Assembly: GCF_028561755.1 (NCBI RefSeq)
Contig: NZ_JAQQTD010000006.1
Coordinates: forward strand, 1-64,000
Direction: 5' to 3'
DNA length: 64,000 bases
Origin: Altibacter sp. HG106
GTDB lineage: Bacteria; Bacteroidota; Bacteroidia; Flavobacteriales; Flavobacteriaceae
In this document: positions 1 through 7,999 of the stretch, piece by piece
Layout: each line of letters begins with the position of its first letter
Position numbering within the stretch: the first letter of the stretch is position 1
Notes under the pieces: generated by a model
What the model was told of the DNA's origin: nothing
The model's database searches: none
The model's input: the letters and a program-made list of their open reading frames with translations, nothing else
Position numbers and translations under genes: made by a program

Positions 1-82
1 ATCCCGCTTTTGCCCTGCAAAACGGAGCTTGCCGAATCAGCCGCCCAGCGCCGCCAGAGGGATAGCCAGGACCGTTGTACAC
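1..82 (+). repeat. Right half of attC-like site 1
   Basis: This is the 3' half of a site whose left half lies before the window. GATAGCC at 61-67 is an L'-like arm, and the same word occurs at 1862-1868. ACCG^TTGTACAC follows at 71-82, with the inferred exchange point between G74 and T75. The bases TTGTACAC opening this unit recur inverted at 1660-1668, which closes it. Confidence 0.55.
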
Positions 83-174
83 AAGCCATTCAAACCCTTA
101 ATCGAGCTAATCTAAGCGAAAAACTAAAATTGATTTGCTATTGTATACATCATTTAAATTTCTAATATCAATCA

Positions 175-1590
175 ATGAAAATCAAACATAAATCCGTAGA
201 AATTCCTACCGACGGGACAGATGCTTTCGTCAATTGTAAATTAGATAGAAGAAAATATGCAGAGGTTCTGACTTCAATAGTAAGTACATACTCCAATGGG
301 TTTGTTCTAGCAATTAACAATAAATGGGGCACAGGTAAAACTACATTTGTGAAAATGTGGCAACAACATTTAATTAATCAGGGATTTCAAACGCTTTACT
401 TTAATGCCTGGGAGAATGACTTTCAACCTGAAGTCATGGTAGCATTACTTTCAGAATTAAGTGAATTAAGAAATAAAAGTGAGAACACTTTTCAAAATGT
501 ATTAGAAAAGGCTTCTAAATTTCTAACCAAAGCAACCCCTGCATTAACGAAGGGAGTAGCATCAAAATTTGTGGGAGAGGAAGCGGTGTCCGATGTTATT
601 GCTGCCGCTGCAGAATTTACAACTGAAGAATTAGATAAAAAGATTAAATCATTTAATGAGGCTCAAAAAGGAATTATAGATTTTCGAGATAGTCTTAGAA
701 AGTTTGTAGCTAGAGTAGATAATGATAAACCGATAATTTTCATTATCGATGAATTGGACCGGTGCCGCCCAAATTATGCAGTATCCGTTTTAGAAGAAGT
801 AAAACATCTATTTTCGGTGTCAGGAATTGTATTTGTAATATCGATTGATAAAAAGCAACTTGGTCACGCTGTTCGTGGAGTTTACGGTAGTGATTTAATT
901 GATGCTGATGAATATCTAAAGAGGTTTATAGATTTAGAGTACAAAATTCCAAAAGCAAACAAGCAGGATTTTATAGAGTACCTATTACAATATTTTGATT
1001 ACAATAAATTCCTTTTAAGTCCTGAGAGAAAAGATACCATTGCATTTAAATATGACCTAAACAACTTTAAAACGATTTCTTTCGTACTATTTGAAAGCGA
1101 TAATTTTTCATTGAGAAGCTTAGAACGTATTCTCGGTAGAATTAGGCTGACAATAAATAGCTTTACCAATCAACAGTTTGTTTTTCCTGAAATTATATTA
1201 TTGCTAGCCTATCTCTATGAAAAGCATCCTAAAGTTTATGTAAAAATTGAGAACTCGGAATATGGAGTACAAGAAGTTGTAAATGTTATGGATGATATAC
1301 TTTTTCCATTTCAAGAAAATGATTATCAGGTTAGTATCACTTATTTATATGCATCATTTTTATGGAGATATAATAATCAATACATGAATCTAAATTATAG
1401 AGATGCAACGCAAATTATTAAATCAGATGATGCTGGAAATTTCAAATTAGTATTTGATTCCAAATTGGAGGATAGAAATAATAATCTATTAAAATCAATT
1501 TTAAAATGTGAGAACAAATTTGAAACTAGCGATATCGAGTTGTCACATATTCAAAAGAAATATAGCTTAATGGAGAGTGTAAGGATATAA
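175..1590 (+). CDS. KAP family P-loop NTPase
   Basis: A 471-residue protein with a P-loop near residues 51-57 (WGTGKTT), the FNAWEND motif typical of KAP NTPases at 76-82, and a Walker B-like stretch IIFIIDELDRC at 187-197. KAP proteins are P-loop ATPases/GTPases; many bacterial members sit on mobile DNA, and some belong to anti-phage systems. There is no signal peptide or strong membrane segment. It is the only gene of cassette unit 1, transcribed toward the closing attC-like site at 1660, as integron cassette genes usually are. The start is the first ATG of the frame, 100 bases after the unit boundary. The family call is firm. A defence role is inference from family and context. Confidence 0.85.
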   Translation: MKIKHKSVEIPTDGTDAFVNCKLDRRKYAEVLTSIVSTYSNGFVLAINNKWGTGKTTFVKMWQQHLINQGFQTLYFNAWENDFQPEVMVALLSELSELRNKSENTFQNVLEKASKFLTKATPALTKGVASKFVGEEAVSDVIAAAAEFTTEELDKKIKSFNEAQKGIIDFRDSLRKFVARVDNDKPIIFIIDELDRCRPNYAVSVLEEVKHLFSVSGIVFVISIDKKQLGHAVRGVYGSDLIDADEYLKRFIDLEYKIPKANKQDFIEYLLQYFDYNKFLLSPERKDTIAFKYDLNNFKTISFVLFESDNFSLRSLERILGRIRLTINSFTNQQFVFPEIILLLAYLYEKHPKVYVKIENSEYGVQEVVNVMDDILFPFQENDYQVSITYLYASFLWRYNNQYMNLNYRDATQIIKSDDAGNFKLVFDSKLEDRNNNLLKSILKCENKFETSDIELSHIQKKYSLMESVRI

Positions 1591-1659
1591 TATATCTTTT
1601 ATTCAGAATTTGATACTTTTCATAATTGATTTTATTTATTCATAACATGACTATGGCCA

Positions 1660-1884
1660 GTGTACAACAACGGCTATCATGCATCGGGTCATTTTCTTAA
1701 CCGAAAACACTATCTTTAAAACAAACAAAAAGGTCATCGGAATATCTTAAACATATTCGGCGGCTACCAAGCGCTGCTGAATCGCACGCGGTTAACACCG
1801 CTTCCCACAAACGCTCCGCGTTTTGGTTCTGCCATTCAGCCGCCTAAGCTCCCGCCGACATGATAGCCCGGACCGTTGGCAAAC
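1660..1884 (+). repeat. attC-like site 2 (between units 1 and 2)
   Basis: R'' GTGTACAAC lies at 1660-1668 and L'' GGCTATCATG at 1672-1681. A central region of about 175 bases follows, then L' CATGATAGCC at 1859-1868 (an exact inverse of L'') and R' GTTGGCAAAC at 1875-1884. At about 225 bases it is longer than classical attC sites. The central part carries TATCTTTA at 1711-1718, a promoter -7-like word, and it resembles 10061-10111 and 10464-10515. It accounts for the whole 300-base stretch without a gene. Confidence 0.6.
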
Positions 1885-1890
1885 ATTTGA

Positions 1891-2304
1891 ATGAAACGCA
1901 GAAAAAACATATTATTCTTCATTTTAGAACTGATTTCTGGATTTGGAATTGGAATTTTAGGAACTCTTTTAGTAACACCCGAAAAACCAAAATTTGATTT
2001 GAATTTATCAATCTTAATCGGATTTTTGACAATTTGTGTGTTTGCTCTTATTGGAATTGGAATTCCAGGATTTTTCCACAGCCGAATGAATAACAATAAT
2101 AAAAAGTTCGGAAACGGAATGGAGAAAGCAGCAATCGGAATCTTAATCGGAATTGTCATTGGCGGAATTTTGAGCGCAATAACTTATAGTTTTTTACCTT
2201 ACCGAATTTCCTCTTTTTATATTCCCATTTTGACATCAATATTGGGTGGAGTAATTGGATTTAATATTGGAATACAACCTCGAATTGAACTGAATAAAAA
2301 ATAA
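1891..2304 (+). CDS. Small glycine-rich membrane protein, function unknown
   Basis: This 137-residue protein has about four hydrophobic segments (roughly 8-27, 38-58, 82-104 and 106-124). They are rich in Gly and Ile, with repeated IGI/GIG words. A short basic loop (HSRMNNNNKK) sits between the second and third helix. No catalytic motif is visible and no family was recognised. It is the sole gene of cassette unit 2, starting six bases after the R' element and ending four bases before the next R''. Such a compact fit is typical of integron cassettes. The antisense open frame over the same bases is low-complexity and was not called. Confidence 0.6.
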   Translation: MKRRKNILFFILELISGFGIGILGTLLVTPEKPKFDLNLSILIGFLTICVFALIGIGIPGFFHSRMNNNNKKFGNGMEKAAIGILIGIVIGGILSAITYSFLPYRISSFYIPILTSILGGVIGFNIGIQPRIELNKK

Positions 2305-2308
2305 AAAC

Positions 2309-2453
2309 GTTTGCCAACAACGTATAACGTGCATAGCACGGGAGGGTTACAAGTATTGAAAATCTTACAATTTCACTTTAAGAAAGCATAATCTGAAAAA
2401 GACGTAAATTACAAAACCGTACAACGACACGTTATACAAGACCGTTACCTGCT
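2309..2453 (+). repeat. attC-like site 3 (between units 2 and 3)
   Basis: R'' GTTTGCCAAC lies at 2309-2318, L'' GTATAACGTG at 2322-2331, L' CACGTTATAC at 2428-2437 (an exact inverse of L'') and R' GTTACCTGCT at 2444-2453. The total of 145 bases is within the attC size range. R'' pairs with the start of unit 2 (1875-1884) and R' with the end of unit 3 (6753-6762). It is the clearest site of the set. Confidence 0.65.
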
Positions 2454-2466
2454 ATGTAAAAAAGGG

Positions 2467-2583
2467 CATCGTCCTGAAATAGGTTGACTAAAAATTAAAC
2501 CTTTTAGTACTATACCTAATGAAAGACAGAAAACGACCCTGAATTCAACAACATATTACAATAAATCAGAATTTTATATGTAA
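2467..2583 (+). pseudogene. Possible remnant of an insertion-sequence end and orfA start
   Basis: The stretch after the unit-3 boundary contains a short start (MKDRKRP from ATG 2519) that hits a stop. It continues in another frame as NSTTYYNKSEFYM (2542-2580) before TAA. Such a broken N-terminus looks like the beginning of a transposase OrfA, but it is only about 20 codons and could be chance. No matching second end was found near 4060-4260. Confidence 0.18.
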
Positions 2584-2584
2584 T

Positions 2585-3262
2585 TCACAATTTGCCAAGT
2601 GTTCTCTTGTAAGTTCTTCCTACGGGAATGGTTTCCTCATTAATAAAAATTCTATTTCCTTCAATAGCAGTTACCATATCCTTATTTACGATGTATGAAT
2701 TGTGTACACGCATAAAGTGTTCGGGTAATGCTGTTTGAAAATCTGAAATGCCACGAAGCGTTAGTAGCTTATTTGTTTTAGTGACTACTTTACAATAATT
2801 CCCTTGCGCTTCGATAAATTGGATGTCAGGCAATTTTACACGATAATTTTTCTTATCTACTTTAATGATTATAAAATCTTCTGAAGTGAAGTTTCGTGGT
2901 GAGTTAGGCTCTTTGAATTCCAAAACCGTATTGACTGCCTTGAGAAAACGAGAAAACGTAAAGGGTTTTAATAAGTAGTCTGATACTTGGAATTCATAAC
3001 CTTTTAAGGCAAATTCTTTATATGCTGTAGTTACGATAACTTTTGGTGGATTTTTTAAGGTTTTCAGCATTTCAAAGCCAGTAATTTTTGGCATATTAAT
3101 GTCCAAAAACAACAAATCAACTTCTTCTTTTTGTAGTAAGTCTATTGCTTGAAATGCATCATAACAATTGCCTAGCTTTTTCAAGCTGTTCATCTCTTTG
3201 GCAAACTCTTCAATAATACTGTGAGCAATGGGTTCATCATCTATTATGGCATATCTAATCAT
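2585..3262 (-). CDS. LytTR family response regulator
   Basis: The protein has 225 residues from the ATG at 3262. An N-terminal receiver domain carries the acidic pair DD at 8-9 and the phospho-acceptor Asp54 in LLFLDINMP. A C-terminal LytTR DNA-binding domain (about 130-225) contains FIEAQGNYCKV and FMRVHNSYIVN. The start was chosen because ATG 3262 overlaps the kinase stop in an ATGA arrangement (3259-3262), which indicates translational coupling. The frame also opens nine codons upstream, inside the kinase gene. It forms a two-component pair with the kinase at 3259-4059. Both run antisense to the rest of the unit, which is unusual for a gene cassette. Its target is unknown; the divergent hydrolase at 4265 is a natural candidate. 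Confidence 0.9.
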   Translation of the reverse strand: MIRYAIIDDEPIAHSIIEEFAKEMNSLKKLGNCYDAFQAIDLLQKEEVDLLFLDINMPKITGFEMLKTLKNPPKVIVTTAYKEFALKGYEFQVSDYLLKPFTFSRFLKAVNTVLEFKEPNSPRNFTSEDFIIIKVDKKNYRVKLPDIQFIEAQGNYCKVVTKTNKLLTLRGISDFQTALPEHFMRVHNSYIVNKDMVTAIEGNRIFINEETIPVGRTYKRTLGKL

Positions 3263-4059
3263 TTTATCTTTAAGATAATTTTTGCACAATATACATTTTC
3301 ATTTTTTTCTAGAACTAAACTATGCCCATCCGTATATAAATGTTGTAATCGCTTTTTTAGATTCTTAAGACCTAATCCATTTGTGGTTTTGGGTTTTATT
3401 TCAAAATTATTGGTCACTTCAAAAGTTATTGAATTATGTTGTTGAATCAAGTGGATGTGGACAAAAGCACCTTCTGTAAGACTTTCAATTCCGTGTTTAA
3501 ATGCATTTTCAACCAACATAATAAAAAGCAGGGGCGCAACCAATGTTGAATCATCAGCTACATCTTTTTTAAATTGTATATCCACATTTTTCTGGTATCT
3601 GATTTTTTGAATATTGATGTACTGTTCAAGATAATTGATTTCGCTTTTAAGTGGTGTATGGTTCTTCTCGCCCTCATAAATAGTATAACGCATTATTTCG
3701 GACAGTTTTTGAATGACTTCTGGGGTTTTGTCCGATTTAACTATGGCCAGTCCGTACAAATTGTTCAATGTGTTGAAAAAGAAATGTGGGTCAATCTTGC
3801 TTTTCAGCAAGCTCAATTCTGCCTCCATCTTTTCATTTTTAAGTAATCTATAATTACTAACCAATTTGAAAATCCAAGAAACCAAAAAATATCCGATGAC
3901 GCCAAAAAACAAGACTTGAGAAATCAAGAAATACGTCTCATAAACTGGATTTTTCGAACTTTCCAAGACTTGTTTATAGTGTACCATACCTATGGCTGCA
4001 CACGCAAGTAGGACTATCGCCACTAAATAAGAAAGACGTTTCTTTTCTATTGGATACAT
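3259..4059 (-). CDS. LytS/YehU-type sensor histidine kinase
   Basis: This 266-residue membrane kinase has two N-terminal transmembrane segments (about 10-27 and 43-65). A His_kinase domain follows, with phospho-acceptor His92 in KIDPHFFFN, and then an ATPase domain with the N box (NAFKHG) and G box (GLGLKNLKKRL). It probably phosphorylates the LytTR regulator whose ATG overlaps its stop codon. The extracytoplasmic part is very short, so sensing probably occurs within the membrane. A promoter-like TACCTTTG sits 4-12 bases before its ATG, so the mRNA may be nearly leaderless. Confidence 0.9.
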   Translation of the reverse strand: MYPIEKKRLSYLVAIVLLACAAIGMVHYKQVLESSKNPVYETYFLISQVLFFGVIGYFLVSWIFKLVSNYRLLKNEKMEAELSLLKSKIDPHFFFNTLNNLYGLAIVKSDKTPEVIQKLSEIMRYTIYEGEKNHTPLKSEINYLEQYINIQKIRYQKNVDIQFKKDVADDSTLVAPLLFIMLVENAFKHGIESLTEGAFVHIHLIQQHNSITFEVTNNFEIKPKTTNGLGLKNLKKRLQHLYTDGHSLVLEKNENVYCAKIILKIK

Positions 4060-4063
4060 ATCA

Positions 4064-4094
4064 CAAAGGTATTTGAATAAAAATTCGACAACAA
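4064..4094 (-). promoter_or_regulatory. Bacteroidota-type promoter for the kinase/regulator pair
   Basis: On the minus strand TTG (4094-4092) is followed after 20 bases by TACCTTTG (4071-4064). This fits the Bacteroidota -33/-7 pattern TTG-N19/20-TAnnTTTG. The predicted start point is within a few bases of ATG 4059. Confidence 0.5.
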
Positions 4095-4264
4095 TTTATT
4101 TGACAGATTACCCATTTTTAAGCACGCATGACATCAAAACCAAAATGGATAGCATCGCTCATTAATAAGGTGTTGATTGCATCTTTAAATGAACCATAAG
4201 TAAATCTTATTATTTGGTATTAGATTGTGACATTAAGTTTACGTGAACTTAAAAAAGTTATTCA

Positions 4265-5383
4265 ATGAAAACCTTTGCATCAATACTATTAATTGGTTTA
4301 CTGTGCAGTACTACAAAGACAATGTCTCAGTCAGCTGAAACTAAAGAAATGAAATCCATTGACCAGTTAATGGACACTAAAATTCCATCCTTACTCGAAA
4401 AGACCAATGTACCAGGTATGGCAGTTGGCATTATCGAAAATGGTGAAGTAATTTATGCAAAAGGGCACGGCTATGCCGATATAGCCAACAATTTTGAAAT
4501 ATCAAAGAATACCGGCTTCAACATAGGTTCTATCTCTAAACTTTTTACTGCTTGGGGCATTATTAAATTGGTTGAAGATGGAAAACTAGACCTAGACGTA
4601 CCTGTAGAACATTACTTGAAACGTTGGAAGCTACCCAAATCTGAATTTGACCATAGCAAGGTAACTATAAGGGCTATTTTAAGCCATAGCGCTGGATTAT
4701 CCGTTCACGGCTATCCTGGCTTTCATCCCAACGACTCGCTACCAACATTAGAAGCTTCTTTAAACGGCGAAAATGGACCATTTAGAGACAATGAAATAGT
4801 TAAGGTCATTCTTGAGCCACAAACTCAGTTTAAATATTCTGGTGGCGGTTATACCATACTACAGCTTGTTATTGAAGAAGTTACAGCGCAAAAATTTGAA
4901 AACTATATGCAAGAGCACATTTTTGAACCCCTCAAAATGAACATTACAAGTTTTAGTCTTAATGATATAATTTTAGAAAAAACCGCAAAGGCTTATAACG
5001 AAGAAAGCAAAGAAATCTATTTGGAAAGATTTACCGCTAAGGCTGCTGCTGGTTTGCATACAACCCTTGAGGATTTATCCACTTTTGCGAAAGCTCAATT
5101 TATTGATAATGCGGTACTCACAAAAAAGAGCATACAAGAAATGGTAAAGATTATCCCGATAACTCAAACCCAAAGGGTGGCCTACGGCTTGGGCTATGCT
5201 ACTTATAATTTCGGACCAATTACTGTTACAGGGCACTCAGGCACCAACACAGGCTGGGAAGCAGGTTTTATGATGGATTTTGAGAAAGAGGATGGAATTA
5301 TCCTTCTTACCAACAGTTCTAATGGGAAGAAAGCCGCAATTAGTGTATTACAAACTTGGGCCAAGTGGCGAATGAACAAATAA
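4265..5383 (+). CDS. Serine hydrolase of the beta-lactamase class C family
   Basis: A 372-residue exported protein with a signal peptide over about residues 1-22. The catalytic SxxK motif is S89-I-S-K92. A Tyr motif, YSGGGY, lies near residue 190, and HSG replaces the usual KTG near residue 323. HSG variants are common in D-aminopeptidase or esterase-like relatives, so true beta-lactamase activity is not implied. The probable role is periplasmic peptide, ester or peptidoglycan-fragment hydrolysis. It is divergent from the LytTR two-component pair and is followed 16 bases later by an M28 peptidase, suggesting a regulated exported-hydrolase operon. Confidence 0.88.
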   Translation: MKTFASILLIGLLCSTTKTMSQSAETKEMKSIDQLMDTKIPSLLEKTNVPGMAVGIIENGEVIYAKGHGYADIANNFEISKNTGFNIGSISKLFTAWGIIKLVEDGKLDLDVPVEHYLKRWKLPKSEFDHSKVTIRAILSHSAGLSVHGYPGFHPNDSLPTLEASLNGENGPFRDNEIVKVILEPQTQFKYSGGGYTILQLVIEEVTAQKFENYMQEHIFEPLKMNITSFSLNDIILEKTAKAYNEESKEIYLERFTAKAAAGLHTTLEDLSTFAKAQFIDNAVLTKKSIQEMVKIIPITQTQRVAYGLGYATYNFGPITVTGHSGTNTGWEAGFMMDFEKEDGIILLTNSSNGKKAAISVLQTWAKWRMNK

Positions 5384-5399
5384 AAACACAATTAGAAAA

Positions 5400-6347
5400 A
5401 TGAAAAACATCTTCAAAGTATTACTTTTTTGTTTGACAACGATTGCCTGTCAAGACGTGGTCAATGATGGAGTTCTAATTACTGAAAGTTTACCTTATGA
5501 TAAAGCGGAATACCAAAAAACTATTGTTGGTCAACTATCAGGAAAATATACTTTAGGAAATAATACAACCATTAAGAGTCGCTGGGCTAAAAATGAGCGA
5601 GAAGTAGCAAAGAAATATCTTAAAGAACTAATCAACACTTTGGGCATTGAAGCCAAAGAACATAATTACACATCACCAAATCCAAATCCCGCAATTGATT
5701 TAATCCTTGACCCTTTTAAGGGAACAAATATTTATGGTAAACTTCCTTCCACAAACAATAGTTCAGAATACATAATTCTTGGTGGGCATTACGATAGCGG
5801 AAAGCGAAATGCACCAGGAGCAATAGACAATGCAACAGGGATTGCACTTATTTATAGCGTAGTAAAGGAACTTTCCAAATCTAATACAAGAAATAAGAAT
5901 ATTATTCTTGTTTTTTTTGACCAAGAAGAGGAAGAATTAATAGGCAGTAAAGCCTTTGCCAAATTACTAGGGAAAAAACAATGGGATGTACATTCCATTC
6001 ATTGCTTTGATATGGTAGGATGGGATGCAGATAATGATAAGGCAATGGAAATATCTTCTGTAACAGAGTCCTTGATTGCAACATATAAATCAGTCGCTAC
6101 ACAGAAAGGTATTCCTATAAAAGACATAAAAATTAATCCTGTGGGTTATGATAACAGTTCGACTGATTTTGATGCATTCGTGCCTTTTGGTTTTAACGTA
6201 ATAGGTGCTGGTGAATGTTATTATCATAGAGATTCAACGCCTTACAAGGATAGTCCTGATGACACCTTCGATACCGTAAACTTCGAGTACCTTTTTTCTT
6301 GTTCAAATTTGATAGAGAGGATTATTAAAAAAATTATTACGGAATGA
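5400..6347 (+). CDS. M28 family zinc aminopeptidase lipoprotein
   Basis: The 315-residue protein opens with a lipoprotein signal (CLTTIACQ; lipobox Cys near residue 17). The M28 zinc ligands are all visible: His in GGHYDS (about 128), Asp in DNATG (about 143), the Glu pair in DQEEEELIGS (about 180), Asp in DMVGWD, and His in YYHRDSTPYKD with DDTFDT near the C-terminus. It should remove N-terminal residues from peptides at the cell envelope. It lies 16 bases after the serine hydrolase, and its stop overlaps the next ATG by four bases, so the three genes form one operon. Confidence 0.88.
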   Translation: MKNIFKVLLFCLTTIACQDVVNDGVLITESLPYDKAEYQKTIVGQLSGKYTLGNNTTIKSRWAKNEREVAKKYLKELINTLGIEAKEHNYTSPNPNPAIDLILDPFKGTNIYGKLPSTNNSSEYIILGGHYDSGKRNAPGAIDNATGIALIYSVVKELSKSNTRNKNIILVFFDQEEEELIGSKAFAKLLGKKQWDVHSIHCFDMVGWDADNDKAMEISSVTESLIATYKSVATQKGIPIKDIKINPVGYDNSSTDFDAFVPFGFNVIGAGECYYHRDSTPYKDSPDDTFDTVNFEYLFSCSNLIERIIKKIITE

Positions 6348-6748
6348 ATGAGAGGCAACGAGCTATTTTGAGAATTTTAAAGAAGAACTTCGTTTATGCG
6401 TCTGTCTTTGGCTTGTCATTATTATTCTTCCTTTATAAAGGATTTATTTATTTAATAATAGGCAGTTATATACCTATCGTTTTAATATCAACGATTGTAA
6501 TTCTTATTATTCTAAGTTCACGAAAATCAGAAAAGTCATTCAAGCGAATTATAAGTATCTGGGTAACATTGTTAGTAGTATGGTCTTCCGTAAGACTTTT
6601 ATTTAGCCTAATAAATCAATTTTTAAAACCTATTCCAGAAAGTCACGTCTCTGAACAACTTGGCATTTCTGGTTTAATACTTAGTTTACTTTTTCTTTCA
6701 GGAGCTATATATTTATGGATATATAAAAAGAGAATATTTGAAAATTAA
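6344..6748 (+). CDS. Small integral membrane protein, function unknown
   Basis: This 134-residue protein has four hydrophobic segments (about 14-31, 34-54, 66-86 and 104-126) and short basic loops. Its ATG overlaps the M28 peptidase stop (ATGA at 6344-6347), so translation is probably coupled. No family was recognised. It is the last gene of the five-gene unit and ends five bases before the closing R'' element. It could anchor or accompany the two exported hydrolases, but nothing in the sequence shows that. Confidence 0.65.
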   Translation: MNERQRAILRILKKNFVYASVFGLSLLFFLYKGFIYLIIGSYIPIVLISTIVILIILSSRKSEKSFKRIISIWVTLLVVWSSVRLLFSLINQFLKPIPESHVSEQLGISGLILSLLFLSGAIYLWIYKKRIFEN

Positions 6749-6753
6749 AGCCA

Positions 6754-6886
6754 GCAGGTAACAACGTATATAAAAAATAGCGGCGGATGGATAAACGAAT
6801 TGTTTTTCTTACAAACTATATCCTAAACTGAAAAATTCGTACATTAAAAACCCATAATTGACCGTTATACGGGGCCGATAGTCACC
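6754..6886 (+). repeat. attC-like site 4 (between units 3 and 4)
   Basis: R'' GCAGGTAAC lies at 6754-6762. A left arm beginning CGTATATAA at 6765 follows, then a right arm CCGTTATACGG at 6862-6872 and a degenerate R' CGATAGTCACC at 6876-6886. R'' is an exact inverse of the unit-3 start at 2444. R' matches the unit-4 end (GGTGCCTAAC, 8000) except at two positions, one inside the GTT core (GAT). The first 40 bases are nearly identical to those of site 5. Confidence 0.55.
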
Positions 6887-6900
6887 ATAAAATTAAAGAT

Positions 6901-7992
6901 ATGAGAATAACATTCATTATAGTTATTCTGACAATTCAAGTGAGTTGTAAAAAAGGTCATGAGACGAATATAAAGTCTGAAAATTCTACCATCACTGAAT
7001 TAACGAAATGTAACTGCAACAATGAAGCAATTACTAAATATCACATTTTAACTAATAAAGCTGAAATTGCAATTTGTGAGGGTGATTTTAATAGTGCATC
7101 CAAAAATTACTCATTGGCATTTCGAGAAATCAAAAAACCTTTTGGTCATGACATTTATAATGCCGCACTTTCAAATCAACTCTCTAATAATTTAGATGAA
7201 AGAAATTTAAATCTTCAACTACTGATAAATAATTCTGATGATTTAAGTATGCTAAAGTCAATTTTTGTCAATACATATATAGATGAAAACCTTTGGAATT
7301 CTTTTATAGAAAAAAGAACCACGGAATATGACTCAAGATTGAGAAATGAATTCAAATCAATTTGGGAAAGAGATCAATTGTTCAGACCAATGTACGACAC
7401 CCATGCTGACACTATTCAAGCTAATCGAATAATAAATATGAAGAGGATACTTTCAATAACTGATTCTCTTGGCTTCCCTTCTCAGATAGAGCTCGGTTTT
7501 AGAAAATCCTTAAGGGGGCAAAATCATGATGTGGTTTTGGTCCATACATCTCAAAGAAGAAGCAGCGATAAAGATATTATTGATCTTGAACCAATTCTTT
7601 GCAAGGCAGTAAATGAGGGACGATTTGATCCCGAACAAGCAATCACTTATCTCCAATTCCAAAATGACAAGGATAAAAGAAATTTTGAGGTTTACTCAAC
7701 TTGGCAATATCGACATCCCTTGTTACCAGATTCTCTAAATAACAAAATATGGCTTGTAAACTTGACTAAGGAAAAATATGAGCGTGCTAATAAAATAAGA
7801 AAAAAATGGAATGCTGATCAATTAGAAGACATTGCAAAAAAATCTGATTTTATTTCAAGAAGCAACATACCGTTCATATTTACATCAGTTATGACATTCA
7901 TAGAAAATATGCCCGCAGATCTTACTCTGGAAGAGGCTTTGGATAAATATAAAATGACTACTTCTGACAAAGTGCCATATAAAGCAAAGTAA
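6901..7992 (+). CDS. Lipoprotein of unknown function
   Basis: The 363-residue protein has a lipoprotein signal (TIQVSCKK; lipobox Cys16). A Cys-rich spot CNCNN follows near residue 38, and then an alpha-helical region that resembles a tetratricopeptide-like repeat around residues 45-70. No enzyme motif was found and the family was not recognised. It is the only gene of cassette unit 4, starting about 23 bases inside the unit and ending eight bases before the closing R''. Base composition is AT-rich like the other units. Confidence 0.6.
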   Translation: MRITFIIVILTIQVSCKKGHETNIKSENSTITELTKCNCNNEAITKYHILTNKAEIAICEGDFNSASKNYSLAFREIKKPFGHDIYNAALSNQLSNNLDERNLNLQLLINNSDDLSMLKSIFVNTYIDENLWNSFIEKRTTEYDSRLRNEFKSIWERDQLFRPMYDTHADTIQANRIINMKRILSITDSLGFPSQIELGFRKSLRGQNHDVVLVHTSQRRSSDKDIIDLEPILCKAVNEGRFDPEQAITYLQFQNDKDKRNFEVYSTWQYRHPLLPDSLNNKIWLVNLTKEKYERANKIRKKWNADQLEDIAKKSDFISRSNIPFIFTSVMTFIENMPADLTLEEALDKYKMTTSDKVPYKAK

Positions 7993-7999
7993 ATAATAC

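Noticed and set aside
1836-2159. Minus-strand open frame of 107 codons opposite the unit-2 membrane protein
   Set aside because: It is a Pro/Ile-rich low-complexity shadow of the Gly/Ile-rich sense frame and crosses the attC-like boundary.
4060-4264. Possible hidden attC-like site or insertion-sequence end between the divergent operons of unit 3
   Set aside because: No AACNACG or CCGTT junction with matching arms is present; the gap is explained by divergent promoters.
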